Program-made: the position numbers and the translations under genes | Notes under the pieces: model-generated | Database searches by the model: none | Told to the model about the DNA's origin: nothing | The model's input: only the letters and a program-made list of their open reading frames with translations | Shown: positions 8,152-17,226 of the stretch, piece after piece | Numbering within the stretch: the stretch's first letter is position 1 | Layout of the letters: each line of letters starts with the position of its first letter | Assembly (NCBI RefSeq): GCF_902502825.2 | Contig: NZ_LR723670.1 | Coordinates: 1,984,001-2,048,000, forward strand | From: Pseudorhizobium flavum | GTDB lineage: Bacteria; Pseudomonadota; Alphaproteobacteria; Rhizobiales; Rhizobiaceae | DNA: 64,000 bases | Direction of reading: 5' to 3'

Positions 8152-8610
8152 GGGAACGATGATCCTAAAGATGCTAGTTCACAGCATCGTGCCGCCAAAC
8201 CGGCGCCATAGCGTTAAGAACGGCCGAGCGACCCCTTGAATCTCGCCCTATGGTTAATTTCCGCTAAGGTGCTTGTTTTATGGGACTTTCCAAGAGTCTT
8301 ATGGTTTAAATCCTGTTAACAACCCATTTTGGCTTTTTGGCGCGTCCAGGGGGTCGAATTGTTAAGACCCCTCAGATGTGCCACTACAATACAGTTGGAG
8401 AGGCGGGAGTCCGCTCCTGCATCCGTGGATGGCCGCGTGGTAAGTTTTCCTTATCATCCGTTTGGAACAAGGCTATCCGAGAGTGAAGTGAAACGGGAAA
8501 TGCCGACGCCATGAGGGCGGGGCTTTCCGGCAGGCAGTGTCTCTTCTTCGTTTGCAAGGCGGGCAGACAGGACGGGATGGCCGGGCGAGTATGTAGCGAG
8601 GCGTAACCGC
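8152..8610. promoter_or_regulatory. 459-base divergent control region (Hpt gene / gpr)
   Basis: No gene seen in this gap. It is AT-richer than its flanks and contains three GANTC (CcrM-type) methylation sites at 8238-8242, 8294-8298 and 8407-8411, plus a CtrA-like site at 8305-8320. GAGG nine bases before ATG 8611 is the gpr ribosome binding site. No confident -35/-10 pair was assigned. Confidence 0.5.
8305..8320 (+). promoter_or_regulatory. CtrA-like binding site
   Basis: TTTA, seven bases, TTAAC: one mismatch from the alphaproteobacterial CtrA consensus TTAA-N7-TTAA(C). A further TTAA half-site is at 8254-8257. Located 291 bases before gpr and 154 bases before the Hpt gene start. Confidence 0.4.
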
Positions 8611-11600
8611 ATGGCGAAGAAGACCAGCAGCGAGTCGATGGATGAAACGGCGTTCCAGGCTCTGGAAGATGCGTTGAAAATCGACTTCATCGAGGATCAG
8701 GAGGCGACACGCCAAAAACCTGCATCCTATGCCTCGGAGGCCAGAGTGTCTGAAACCAAGCAGCGTCCCTCACCCGCGCGTGGCGAGAACCCAGCATCTC
8801 CTCCCCGTTCGCCGGCGGCGGAGCCTGCAGCCCGTGCACCCGTCTTCGAGCCGGCCAATGATGCCAGCCGCCGCAGTTCTGTGAACTTGCTCAAGACGCT
8901 CGAGGGCGGCACGATGCGCAGTTCGCTGCGCAATGCGACGATTGTCTCCGTTCTTTGGGCGATCGGCGGCCTCGGACTGGCGCAACTTCTTTACGGTGCA
9001 CAGCTGTGGGGTTCGGGTTCCATCGGGGGCCTGATCGCAATGCCCGGCCTCGTGGCGATCCTCGTGGGCATCATCGTTCCCATCCTGCTATTCTTCGCCT
9101 TCGCCACGATGATGGCCCGGGCACAGGACATGCGAAATGCCGCGCGCTCCATGGCGGAAGTCGCCCTGCGCCTGTCCGAGCCGGAGACAGTAGCATCCGA
9201 GCGAATCATGACCGTCGGCCAGGCCGTGCGCCGCGAAGTTTCCGCCATGAACGAGGGGATCGAGCGAACGATCGCGCGGGCAACCGAACTGGAAACCCTC
9301 GTCCATTCAGAGGTCAATGCCCTCGAACGCAGCTACACCGACAACGAATTGCGCGTACGAGGTCTGGTCCACGAGCTCGGCGCGGAGCGCGACGCCATCG
9401 TCAACCATGCCGAACGCATCCGTTCGTCGATCGTCGGAGCTCACGAGCAGCTCAAGGAAGAACTGTCGCTGGCGACCGAGGAGATCGCGGTGCGGCTGGC
9501 GACCTCGGGCGAGGCTTTCGCATCGCTGATAGACACGCGCGCCGCCGCGCTGACGGAAAAGACCAATGCGGCCGGCGAAGCGCTGGGCTCTCTACTCGCC
9601 GCGAAGGCCGACGAACTGGTGCGAACCCTTGGGTCATCCGGCGTTGCCCTCGCCAGCGAGTTCGACGAACGGCTCGAAAACCTGTCAATGACGCTGGCTC
9701 AGCGCGGGCAGGCACTGCTCGGCGAATTCGAGACCCGGGCCTCGACACTGGATGCCAGCACGGAACGTCTCAATGCGGCGCTTGCCGACCGGACGCGGCA
9801 GCTGAATGAAACGCTCGTTGCACGAACCCGCGAGATCACGGATGGGCTCGCGGAAGGCGAACGCTCCATCACCGGGTCGCTCGAAGCCGTCCTCACATCG
9901 TTGAACAAGGCCTTGGACGACAAGGGCAGCGCGTTCAGGCAGAGCCTCAAATCTGCTGCCGACGACGCCGTCATGGACCTCGATCTGCGCTCTGGGCTCT
10001 TCGAGGAGCGCCTGCAGGCGACCGTCGGCCAGCTCAGCACGACCTTCGACAATGGGCTCGACGCGCTCACGACGGCCTTCGACCAGCGAGCCGGCAGCCT
10101 TGACAGCAAACTCATGGACAGCCTGGCGCGCATCAACGAGACGGTGGCCACAGGGTCCGAGTCCATCGAAGGCATCCTCAGCAGCAGCATTGCGCAGATC
10201 GGCAATACCCTGACCGAACAGTCACTGGCATTGGCAACAGCGCTTGGTACCGGTCAGGACGTTCTCGATTCCATGCTGGAGGATCGCAGCCGCGAGTTTA
10301 GCGAGGCTCTCGCTGCACGCACGACCGAAATCACCGGCGCAATGGGCACGAGCCGCGAGACGATCGAGGCGGTTCTATCCGAACGCAGCAGCGCGCTGAT
10401 CGAGGCGTTGAACGAAACGCAAGGCAAGTTCGAGCGTACGGTGGGTGATCGCTCGGAATCCGTAATTGCCGCACTTACGGCCGGTCAGGACCGCTTCACA
10501 GAAACCCTCGACGCAAAAACGGCGGCAATCGAGTCGGTCGTCGCCGACGCACCGCAGAGGCTTGCAAGCCTCCTGGACGAGCGCGCCGCTACGATCGCGC
10601 GCCATCTTCAGGAGGGCGAGGAAAAGATCGGCTCCGGTCTCGATCAACGGATGGACAATCTCGCGCAGACGCTGTCAGCGAGCGGCGATCGGATTGGCGA
10701 ACTCCTCGACGACAAGACTATGGATATCAGCACGGCCTTCGCGCTCGGCGAAGACCGGATTGCCGGCATCCTTGACGGCCTCGCCGATGCTCCCGAGCGT
10801 CTGGCCGCGACCATGGACGAGCGCGCTGCGCAGATCGCCCGGAATATCGAGGAAGGAAGCCTGCGCCTCGGCGAAGGCCTCGACCAGCGGGTAACCACTC
10901 TCTCGCAGACGCTTGCCGCGAATGGTGACCGGATCGGCGAACTCCTTGACGACAAGACGATGGAGCTCAACACCGCTCTCGCACTCGGCGAGGACCGGCT
11001 TACCGCCTTTCTCAACAATGTCGCCGATACGCCGGAGCGGCTTGCGGTGGTCCTGGACGAGCGTGCCGCCCAGATCGCGCAGAATATCGAGGATGGAAGC
11101 CAACGCCTAGGCGAGGGCCTTGATCAGCGTGTGGCCAACCTGACCCAGGCACTTGCTCAGAATGGCGAGCGGATTGGTGAACTCCTCGACGACAAGACGA
11201 TGGAGCTGAACACCGCCTTTGCGCTCGGTGAGGATCGAATTGCCGGCATTCTAGACAGCGTCGCCGACACGCCCGAGCGGCTTTCGTCCGTCCTGGACGA
11301 TCGAACTGCGCAGATCGCTCGGCATATCGAGGAAGGAAGCCAGCGCCTCCGCGAAAGCCTTGACGAGCGGGTAACCACCCTCTCGCAGACACTGGCCGAG
11401 AATGGTGATCGGCTCGGGAATCTCCTTGACGATAAAACGATGGAGATCAGCACGGCATTTGCACTTGGCGAAGACCGCATCACTGGCGTTCTGACCAACC
11501 TGGCCGAGACTCCGGAACGCCTCTCCGGCATTCTCGATGAGCGGGCCGCCCTGATCGCGCGTCACATGGAGGAAGGCGAACAACGGCTTGGAGAAGGCCT

Positions 11601-14600
11601 CGATCGCCGCGTTGAACAACTCGCCTCTACCATCGCGTCTAACGGCGACCGGATCGGCGAGATGCTCGACGACAAGACGATGGAACTCAGCACCGCATTT
11701 GCGCTGGGCGAAGACCGGCTCTCCGGCGTACTCGACGAAAAGGCGGGTGCACTCAACACTCTTGCGACTGACGCTGAGAACCGCATCGAACAGTCGATCA
11801 GCGAGATCTCCGTCAGGGTGGGCGATGTGCTCGGGGACGGCGCACGCCGGTTCGAGGAGAGCGTATCTGGCGGGGCGGAGCGTATCGAATCCGTCATCGG
11901 CACGGGTCAAGAGCGGATCGCCGCGACGCTCGGTCTCGGACATCAGCAATTCAGCGACACGGTTGCTGCCGCCAACGAGCAGATGGAACAGACACTGGGT
12001 TCCGGCTACGAACGCCTGCGCGCGACCCTGGAAGAGCGGAGCGACATGATCTCCGCTGCCCTCACCCAGAGCGAGGAGAAGATTTCCGAACTGATGTCGG
12101 AACAGGTGATGTCGATTGGTGCGACCGTCGCCACCAGCGCCGGCATGTTGGAAATGTCCCTGGAAAGCCAACAGGACGCCCTTCGCGCGGCACTCGATGG
12201 CGTCGGCACCGACCTCGAACAACGGCTGAACAGCACCACCGGGGTCATTGCGGAACGCCTGAACGAGGCAGCACGGGAGATCAGCCTGTCAGCCGAGAAC
12301 CTTTCGGGGCGGATCGAGCAGACGATCGGCAGCGTCGAGGCAGCCCTTGGTGAAACTGGCAGCAAGGTGGAGGCGACATTCGGTGGCCTTGAGGCTCGCA
12401 TCCGCAGCGAGCTTTCTAGTGTGACGGAGCTAGTCGACGGCGCCGGCCGCGACATCGGCGACACGCTCGCTCGGCGCACCGCCGAGCTGGAGCGCATCAG
12501 CACCGACGCCCACGATCGCATCGCAGGTACCATGGACAGCGGGACGGCTCGCCTCGACGAGCGCCTTTCGACCATGGACCGAGCACTGACCGTCGGCTTG
12601 GATGCGGTCACCCGCACGATCGAAGGCAAGGCCGCAGGTCTTGCCGCCAGCCTCCGCGAAGCTGTCAGCGCCGCTGCAGCTGGAATGGACGACGAGGCGA
12701 TGCGCTCGGCAGAAATGCTTACCCGCACGGGCTCCGAGTTCAGTGAAGGTCTCGCCCAGCGCAATGCTGAATTCACCCGCTCGATCGAGGAACAGTCGAG
12801 CGAGATCGTAAACCGCATTTCGGAAACACAGACCCGTCTCGCCGGCCAGGCGGCGACAGTCGCTCAGGCTTTTTCCGAAGCCGGCAATGCCATCGTCAAC
12901 AAGGTTTCGGAAGCCGATGCTTTGGTCAAGAAGCAGGTCACGGCGATCTCGGCAGCACTCGGGGAGGCTGAGCAGGCGCTTCAGGAGCGCGGCGGCTCAT
13001 TGCAGGGTGTCCTTGCCGAGACGGCGACCGAACTGCAGTCAGCGATGGAAGCGGTGGACAAGGCGCTGGCCGCACGCGGTGATGCGATACGCTCCGCCCT
13101 CGACAGCCGTACCCGCGACCTCAACTCGATGCTGGCAAGTCGCACGACCGAACTGTCCCGTCTCATCGAGGAAGAGGCAAGGCCGGTGGTCGAACAATAC
13201 AGCGAGGCCAGCCGTTCCGCCGCCGCAGAAATTGCATCTGCAGCTCGGGAAAGCACTGAGCGCCTCGTGGCGGCCGCCAGCGAAAGCAGCAGCAGGATAC
13301 GCAGCGAGAACGATGCTCTCGTGGATGCCATCGCCGCCCGCACGAATGAGGCCTTGTCCGCCCTCACCCAGCGGGCCGAGAACACCGCGAGCGCCATGCT
13401 GTCGGTCGAAAGAAGTCTTACGGGCAACGTCAATGCGCTGATCGAACGTCTGGCGGAAAGCAATTCCGGGATTTCCGGTCTTGTCGAACGTGCTGCGCAC
13501 GACATCACCTCGGCAGCCGACCAGGCGCTCGAGCGCCTTTCCGGCGTCGACGAGAAGCTCGGATCAACCGCCAGCCGCTTCTCCGAGTCCGCGGCTCACG
13601 CGGCAGACATGGTCTCCGGCTCCAGCCGCCTGCTGGAAAACAACATCGATCGGCTGGCAAACATTTCCGGCCAGACGCTCAACCAGGTCGGTGGCATTGT
13701 CGGCCGGTTCGACGAGCACTCAAAGGTGCTCGCCCAGGCGTCCGAATTGCTCGGAGCCGCACAATCCAATCTTGCCAATACGCTCGATGAGCGCCAGACG
13801 GCCCTTCGCAGCCTCTCCGTTGGTCTCGTCAAGCGCTCCGAGGAAATCGAAGCGACGATGCGCAATCTCGCCACCCTGGTGGAAGGCGCATTCGAGCGGG
13901 CCGAGGGCAGATCTTCGCAGGTAGCGGCGCATCTGCGCGAAAGCCTCCAAGGCGCGTTCGCCGATATCGGCCGTACGCTTGGAGAGACCCAGCAGCGTGC
14001 CGACGTTACCGCCGAAGCCATGCGAACCTCGCTCCTTGGCGCAAGCGAAGAAGCCAACCGGGCGGTTGACGCCACCATGGCCAACGCCGAACAGCGTGCC
14101 CGCGGTCTCTCGGAGCGCATCCGAAGCGGCGTGGAGGGCTCGCTTACGGATGTCGAGCGCATGCTGGGAGACGCGACCAGCCGCACGGACGACGCTGCCT
14201 CCCATCTCCGCGACCTCCTGCGCAAATCGGTGGATGAGGCTGTCGGCCGCTTCTCCGGCGCAACTGACGAGATCCGCCGGTCTGCCGAGCAGATCCGCGA
14301 GGAACTGGACAGCACCCGAGCGGAACTGCGGCGTGGAGCCTTCGACCTGCCGGAAGAAGCCAAGGAGAACGCTGCGGCTATGCGGCGCGCGGTGTCGGAG
14401 CAGATCAAGGCGCTGCAGGACCTGTCGCAACTGGTTGGCCGTTCGGCACAGGCACTCGAAGTATCGCAGCCGGCGCCGGTGCGCGCCCCTGCACCTCAGC
14501 CCGCTCCAGCGCCACGCGCCCAGCCGACAGCGGCAACCCTGCCGCCACAACCGGCTCCTCCGGCCCGTGGGGAGACCCTGCCCGCCGGATTACGGGGCAG

Positions 14601-15126
14601 CCTGAGCCTCGACCGCACTTCGCCCACGCGGCCTGCGGAACCTGCTCCCAGGGGACAGGAAGGTGGCTGGATCTCCGATCTGCTGCGCGGCGCTTCGCGT
14701 GAGGAAGCCCCTGCCCGACCGGCCGCGCGGCCGACCGAGCAGCCAGCACCTCGCGGCGGTGGCGACAATCGCAATCCGCGCCACATGGTCGAATCGCTGA
14801 ACTCATTGTCGGTCGATATCGCCCGAGCCATAGACCACGACGCGTCCGTGGATCTCTGGCGCCGCTATCAGCGTGGCGAGCGCGACGTGTTCACCCGCCG
14901 CCTCTACACGCTCAAGGGCCAGCAGACCTTCGACGAGATCAAGCGCAAATACGAGCGCGAGCCGGAGTTCCGTACGGCGGTCGACCGCTATATCGGCGAT
15001 TTCGAAAAACTACTCGCGGACGTCGCCCGGACGGATCCGGACAAGACGGTCACGCAGAGCTACCTGACTTCCGACACCGGCAAGGTCTACACGATGCTCG
15101 CCCATGCGGCCGGACGGTTCAGTTGA
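8611..15126 (+). CDS. gpr: giant coiled-coil growth-pole ring protein (GPR/RgsE-like)
   Basis: Protein of 2171 residues. The size, rhizobial context and apolipoprotein-like helical repeats match GPR of Agrobacterium (about 2115 residues, a ring at the growing pole) and RgsE of Sinorhizobium. Residues 1-100 are polar and disordered. Two membrane segments lie at about 109-128 and 143-167. Residues ~170-1940 are continuous amphipathic helix (Ala/Glu/Arg/Leu/Ser, almost no Pro or aromatic residues), with five exact 80-residue repeats at 651-1050. A Pro/Ala-rich linker (~1953-2010) precedes a conserved globular C-terminus (~2055-2171, with VDLWRRYQRGERD and FTRRLYTLKGQQTFDEI). ATG 8611 has GAGG nine bases upstream. 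Monocistronic, with a strong terminator. Assignment to GPR is by recollection of the family, not alignment. Confidence 0.85.
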   Translation: MAKKTSSESMDETAFQALEDALKIDFIEDQEATRQKPASYASEARVSETKQRPSPARGENPASPPRSPAAEPAARAPVFEPANDASRRSSVNLLKTLEGGTMRSSLRNATIVSVLWAIGGLGLAQLLYGAQLWGSGSIGGLIAMPGLVAILVGIIVPILLFFAFATMMARAQDMRNAARSMAEVALRLSEPETVASERIMTVGQAVRREVSAMNEGIERTIARATELETLVHSEVNALERSYTDNELRVRGLVHELGAERDAIVNHAERIRSSIVGAHEQLKEELSLATEEIAVRLATSGEAFASLIDTRAAALTEKTNAAGEALGSLLAAKADELVRTLGSSGVALASEFDERLENLSMTLAQRGQALLGEFETRASTLDASTERLNAALADRTRQLNETLVARTREITDGLAEGERSITGSLEAVLTSLNKALDDKGSAFRQSLKSAADDAVMDLDLRSGLFEERLQATVGQLSTTFDNGLDALTTAFDQRAGSLDSKLMDSLARINETVATGSESIEGILSSSIAQIGNTLTEQSLALATALGTGQDVLDSMLEDRSREFSEALAARTTEITGAMGTSRETIEAVLSERSSALIEALNETQGKFERTVGDRSESVIAALTAGQDRFTETLDAKTAAIESVVADAPQRLASLLDERAATIARHLQEGEEKIGSGLDQRMDNLAQTLSASGDRIGELLDDKTMDISTAFALGEDRIAGILDGLADAPERLAATMDERAAQIARNIEEGSLRLGEGLDQRVTTLSQTLAANGDRIGELLDDKTMELNTALALGEDRLTAFLNNVADTPERLAVVLDERAAQIAQNIEDGSQRLGEGLDQRVANLTQALAQNGERIGELLDDKTMELNTAFALGEDRIAGILDSVADTPERLSSVLDDRTAQIARHIEEGSQRLRESLDERVTTLSQTLAENGDRLGNLLDDKTMEISTAFALGEDRITGVLTNLAETPERLSGILDERAALIARHMEEGEQRLGEGLDRRVEQLASTIASNGDRIGEMLDDKTMELSTAFALGEDRLSGVLDEKAGALNTLATDAENRIEQSISEISVRVGDVLGDGARRFEESVSGGAERIESVIGTGQERIAATLGLGHQQFSDTVAAANEQMEQTLGSGYERLRATLEERSDMISAALTQSEEKISELMSEQVMSIGATVATSAGMLEMSLESQQDALRAALDGVGTDLEQRLNSTTGVIAERLNEAAREISLSAENLSGRIEQTIGSVEAALGETGSKVEATFGGLEARIRSELSSVTELVDGAGRDIGDTLARRTAELERISTDAHDRIAGTMDSGTARLDERLSTMDRALTVGLDAVTRTIEGKAAGLAASLREAVSAAAAGMDDEAMRSAEMLTRTGSEFSEGLAQRNAEFTRSIEEQSSEIVNRISETQTRLAGQAATVAQAFSEAGNAIVNKVSEADALVKKQVTAISAALGEAEQALQERGGSLQGVLAETATELQSAMEAVDKALAARGDAIRSALDSRTRDLNSMLASRTTELSRLIEEEARPVVEQYSEASRSAAAEIASAARESTERLVAAASESSSRIRSENDALVDAIAARTNEALSALTQRAENTASAMLSVERSLTGNVNALIERLAESNSGISGLVERAAHDITSAADQALERLSGVDEKLGSTASRFSESAAHAADMVSGSSRLLENNIDRLANISGQTLNQVGGIVGRFDEHSKVLAQASELLGAAQSNLANTLDERQTALRSLSVGLVKRSEEIEATMRNLATLVEGAFERAEGRSSQVAAHLRESLQGAFADIGRTLGETQQRADVTAEAMRTSLLGASEEANRAVDATMANAEQRARGLSERIRSGVEGSLTDVERMLGDATSRTDDAASHLRDLLRKSVDEAVGRFSGATDEIRRSAEQIREELDSTRAELRRGAFDLPEEAKENAAAMRRAVSEQIKALQDLSQLVGRSAQALEVSQPAPVRAPAPQPAPAPRAQPTAATLPPQPAPPARGETLPAGLRGSLSLDRTSPTRPAEPAPRGQEGGWISDLLRGASREEAPARPAARPTEQPAPRGGGDNRNPRHMVESLNSLSVDIARAIDHDASVDLWRRYQRGERDVFTRRLYTLKGQQTFDEIKRKYEREPEFRTAVDRYIGDFEKLLADVARTDPDKTVTQSYLTSDTGKVYTMLAHAAGRFS
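10561..11760 (+). repeat. five tandem 240-bp (80-residue) repeats inside gpr
   Basis: Exactly phased units begin at 10561, 10801, 11041, 11281 and 11521. Each encodes an LDERAAQIARxIEEG element, a LGEGLDQRV element, then NGDRIGELLDDKTMELSTA and FALGEDRIAGIL. The most conserved DNA segment (GAC GAC AAG AC) recurs at the same offset in all five units. Only the last part of unit five diverges. Confidence 0.9.
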
Positions 15127-15183
15127 CCACTCCTGCCAGGTCTTGAGTGAGGGCGGCCTAGGTTGCTCTTCCCACTGCCAATC

Positions 15184-15217
15184 AACCCGCCGGTATCCGC
15201 CGGCGGGTTTCTTCTTT
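15184..15217 (+). terminator. Rho-independent terminator of gpr
   Basis: Perfect 10-bp stem AACCCGCCGG / CCGGCGGGTT with loop TATCCG, followed by T-rich TCTTCTTT, 58 bases after the gpr stop codon. Confidence 0.85.
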
Positions 15218-15404
15218 GGCGAACGCCGCCTTCGCCTGTCATGCGGCAATGGCAGGGCTGGAAGGGACTGCGAGGACGTGACAAGCGTGCGTCTCGGCCT
15301 CTGGGAAGGGTTCGCGCTTAGGCGTCGGCCTAATCCTCCACCTCGCCGTGACCGCGAACCAAGAAAGGCCGCCGTCTCCAGGACAACGGCCTTCGAAGCA
15401 CTTC

Positions 15405-15430
15405 AAACCCAGAATTCGTTCGGGTTTTTT
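15405..15430 (+). terminator. second hairpin with T-run facing the copper gene
   Basis: AAACCC (15405-15410), 11-base loop, GGGTTT followed by more T to 15430, on the plus strand. It touches the stop of the convergent copper gene and may be a backup for gpr read-through. The rest of the gap 15218-15404 shows only a 7-bp inverted repeat (15365-15371/15387-15393) and no gene. Confidence 0.4.
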
Positions 15431-16376
15431 AGTTGTGCTGGTGCCCCTTCGGAGCGGCGTCACGGACCGGGAAGATGACGTCGATGCTGCCGGCCTTCTC
15501 GAAGGTCAGCGTCACCGGAACACTGTCACCTTCCTTGAAGGGCGTCTTTACCTGCATGAACATCAAGTGGAGGCCGCCGGGCTTCAGTTCGACTGTCTCG
15601 CCAGCCGGCACCTCTATGCCGTTCTCGAGCTTGCGCATCTTCATGACGTCGCCCTCCATCGCCATCTCGTGGAGCTCGACGATCTCGGAAGCTGGCGAAG
15701 TAGCCGAGATGAGGCGGTCAGCGCCACCCGCATTTCGGATCGTGACGAACCCGCCGCCGACTGGCTGATTGGGGAGCATGGCGCGGGTGAAGGCTCCTTC
15801 CACGGAGATTTGGCCCACCATCGTCGGTGCCGGAGCCGACATATGCTCCTGGCCCTGCTTCTCGACCACCTTTACCACAGGCGCAGGATTCTTGAGGTCA
15901 TGAGCATCTTGTCCGGGGGCGGCGACCTCCGTCCAGGCAACGCTTGCGTCACTGCCGCAAAGCTGGGTCGCAGGGAAGGCAAGTTCTGTCCCCGCAGCAA
16001 CACCGGAAATCTTGCCGCGAATAACGAAGGTGTCGTAGTACTCGTCCGGCAGCTCGCCCCCCTTCCAGCGGATTTCGGCAGGGCCTGCGCTGACTTTGGT
16101 GCCGTGGTTGTCGTAGGTCTTCTGGTATTCGCCCTGGATGATCTCTAGTTCCCAGCCCGGCTTCGGCTGCGGCTTTGCAAAGACGAAGCCTTCCGGCAAT
16201 TCGATCCGAACCTCGTTTGTCGCCTTGCCTTCGCAGCCGTGCGGCACCTGCAACTGCATGAGCGCGTAACCTTCTGCGGTAACGGTGGCGCTGGTGAACG
16301 TTGCATGAGCCTGGGCGGTGCCCGTAGCGGCGAGAACGGCGAGAGCCGACAGCTTCATCGTCTTGATGGTGGTCAT
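15429..16376 (-). CDS. YcnI-PCu(A)C fusion, periplasmic copper-binding protein
   Basis: Protein of 315 residues joining two copper domains. A signal peptide ends at AQA, leaving His24 (HATF) as the mature N-terminus; in YcnI/DUF1775 proteins this histidine helps bind Cu(II). Residues ~24-175 are the DUF1775 domain (HGCEGKATNEV, PGWELE). After a linker, residues ~195-310 are a PCu(A)C domain with VELHEMAM, MKM and GGLHLMFM, i.e. H-X10-M-X22-H-X-M for Cu(I). PCu(A)C proteins deliver copper to the CuA site of cytochrome oxidase. ATG 16376 has AAGGGGA eight bases upstream; the open frame to 16622 is not signal-like and is excluded. A DUF2946 gene lies 74 bases upstream on the same strand. Confidence 0.9.
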   Translation of the reverse strand: MTTIKTMKLSALAVLAATGTAQAHATFTSATVTAEGYALMQLQVPHGCEGKATNEVRIELPEGFVFAKPQPKPGWELEIIQGEYQKTYDNHGTKVSAGPAEIRWKGGELPDEYYDTFVIRGKISGVAAGTELAFPATQLCGSDASVAWTEVAAPGQDAHDLKNPAPVVKVVEKQGQEHMSAPAPTMVGQISVEGAFTRAMLPNQPVGGGFVTIRNAGGADRLISATSPASEIVELHEMAMEGDVMKMRKLENGIEVPAGETVELKPGGLHLMFMQVKTPFKEGDSVPVTLTFEKAGSIDVIFPVRDAAPKGHQHN

Positions 16377-16450
16377 GGTCTGTATCCCCTTCCGGCTGCG
16401 CTCATGGCTGCAAGACCGGACGTGTTGATCTGAAGAGATGTTCGTCTGGT

Positions 16451-16855
16451 TCAGATCGTCAGGGGTGGAGCACGCGAACTCGGTCGCGCAAGCGCGGTGA
16501 ATCCGACCCTCAGAGATTCGATCCTGGGCGGATTGAGGAGAAAGGCTTGCTGCAGAGGCACGCCCAGCCCTTCGGCCGGCGGCGGCAGGAGGATGGAGGC
16601 CGCCAGTAGGCAGGCCTCGCAATAGGGGCGAGTGCCTTCTTCCCGGTGCGTGCCATGGATCCTTGGTTCCCCGTGATCAGCGCAGATCTCGGCAAAGCTG
16701 CCGTCGGGCAGTCGGTAGGCTTCGCTGAACGCATCGGCAGGCCAGGCAGCCTGGACCGGCTGATGGCTGAACCCAAGCGACATGAACACCATGGCGCAGA
16801 GGATGCGCAGCATGTTCATCGATCTGGGGTTCCGGAAAACCATCGCTTCGCTCAT
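16451..16855 (-). CDS. DUF2946-like secreted/membrane protein
   Basis: Protein of about 134 residues with a hydrophobic N-terminal signal (MLRILCAMVFMSLGFSH, cleavage near VQA). It contains CADHG and YCEACLLAASILLPPP; a single CXXC and scattered histidines are typical of DUF2946 proteins found beside copper genes. The C-terminal part ends basic and Pro-rich. ATG 16855 has AGG eight bases upstream; downstream ATGs at 16843 and 16822 are possible. The frame is open to 17056, but that part is antisense to the riboswitch leader. Role unknown; co-orientation with the YcnI-PCuAC gene suggests copper handling. Confidence 0.7.
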   Translation of the reverse strand: MSEAMVFRNPRSMNMLRILCAMVFMSLGFSHQPVQAAWPADAFSEAYRLPDGSFAEICADHGEPRIHGTHREEGTRPYCEACLLAASILLPPPAEGLGVPLQQAFLLNPPRIESLRVGFTALARPSSRAPPLTI

Positions 16856-16977
16856 TCGTGACCTGATGCCGATTACCTTACCGATAGACAAAGAGCAAAT
16901 CCCTGCAACTGCTTCTTTGCGCCGCATCAACATCCGGTCCGCCAGCGAAGATTCTTCCCGACAGTTGGGGATAGCCC

Positions 16978-17005
16978 TTGCCAAGCGCCCTGCCTCCCGG
17001 ATAAT
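16978..17005 (+). promoter_or_regulatory. promoter of the glycine riboswitch/gcv operon
   Basis: TTGCCA (16978-16983), 16-base spacer, GATAAT (17000-17005). The expected start near 17012 falls just before the first riboswitch aptamer. Confidence 0.5.
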
Positions 17006-17016
17006 GGCGGCACGTA

Positions 17017-17182
17017 CGTTGGGAGAAGCCGCTTCATTGCGGTGCCGAAGGAGCAACCGCCCCGGAAACTCTCAGGCAAAAGGACCAGCGCACGGCCTAG
17101 CAGGACTCTGGAGAGAGGCGCCGCCGATAAGGCGGTGCACGCCGAAGGGATAACAATCTCAGGCGCAAGGACAGAGGGGGCT
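17017..17182 (+). promoter_or_regulatory. tandem glycine riboswitch
   Basis: Two successive aptamers in front of gcvT. The first (about 17017-17100) has GGGAGAAGCC, GCCGAAGGAGCAA and CTCTCAGGCAAAAGGACC. The second (about 17105-17182) has CTCTGGAGAGAGGC, GCCGAAGGGATAACAATCTC and AGGCGCAAGGACAGAGG. These are the hallmark conserved segments of the gcvT-type riboswitch, here with a short linker. A GC hairpin (GGCGC, GACC, GCGCC at 17192-17205) then lies just before the gcvT start and could be part of the expression platform. Glycine binding normally turns the cleavage operon on. Confidence 0.93.
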
Positions 17183-17226
17183 CATGAACCGGGCGCGACC
17201 GCGCCGTCGAATGAGCTTACGCGTCC

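Noticed and set aside
10561..11760. Regular DNA repeats that could be taken for a CRISPR or satellite array
   Set aside because: Repeats are 240 bp, in frame, and encode one continuous helical protein; there are no spacers.
15429..16622. 82-residue N-terminal extension of the copper fusion protein
   Set aside because: AAGGGGA and a clean signal peptide begin at ATG 16376; the extension overlaps the DUF2946 gene end.
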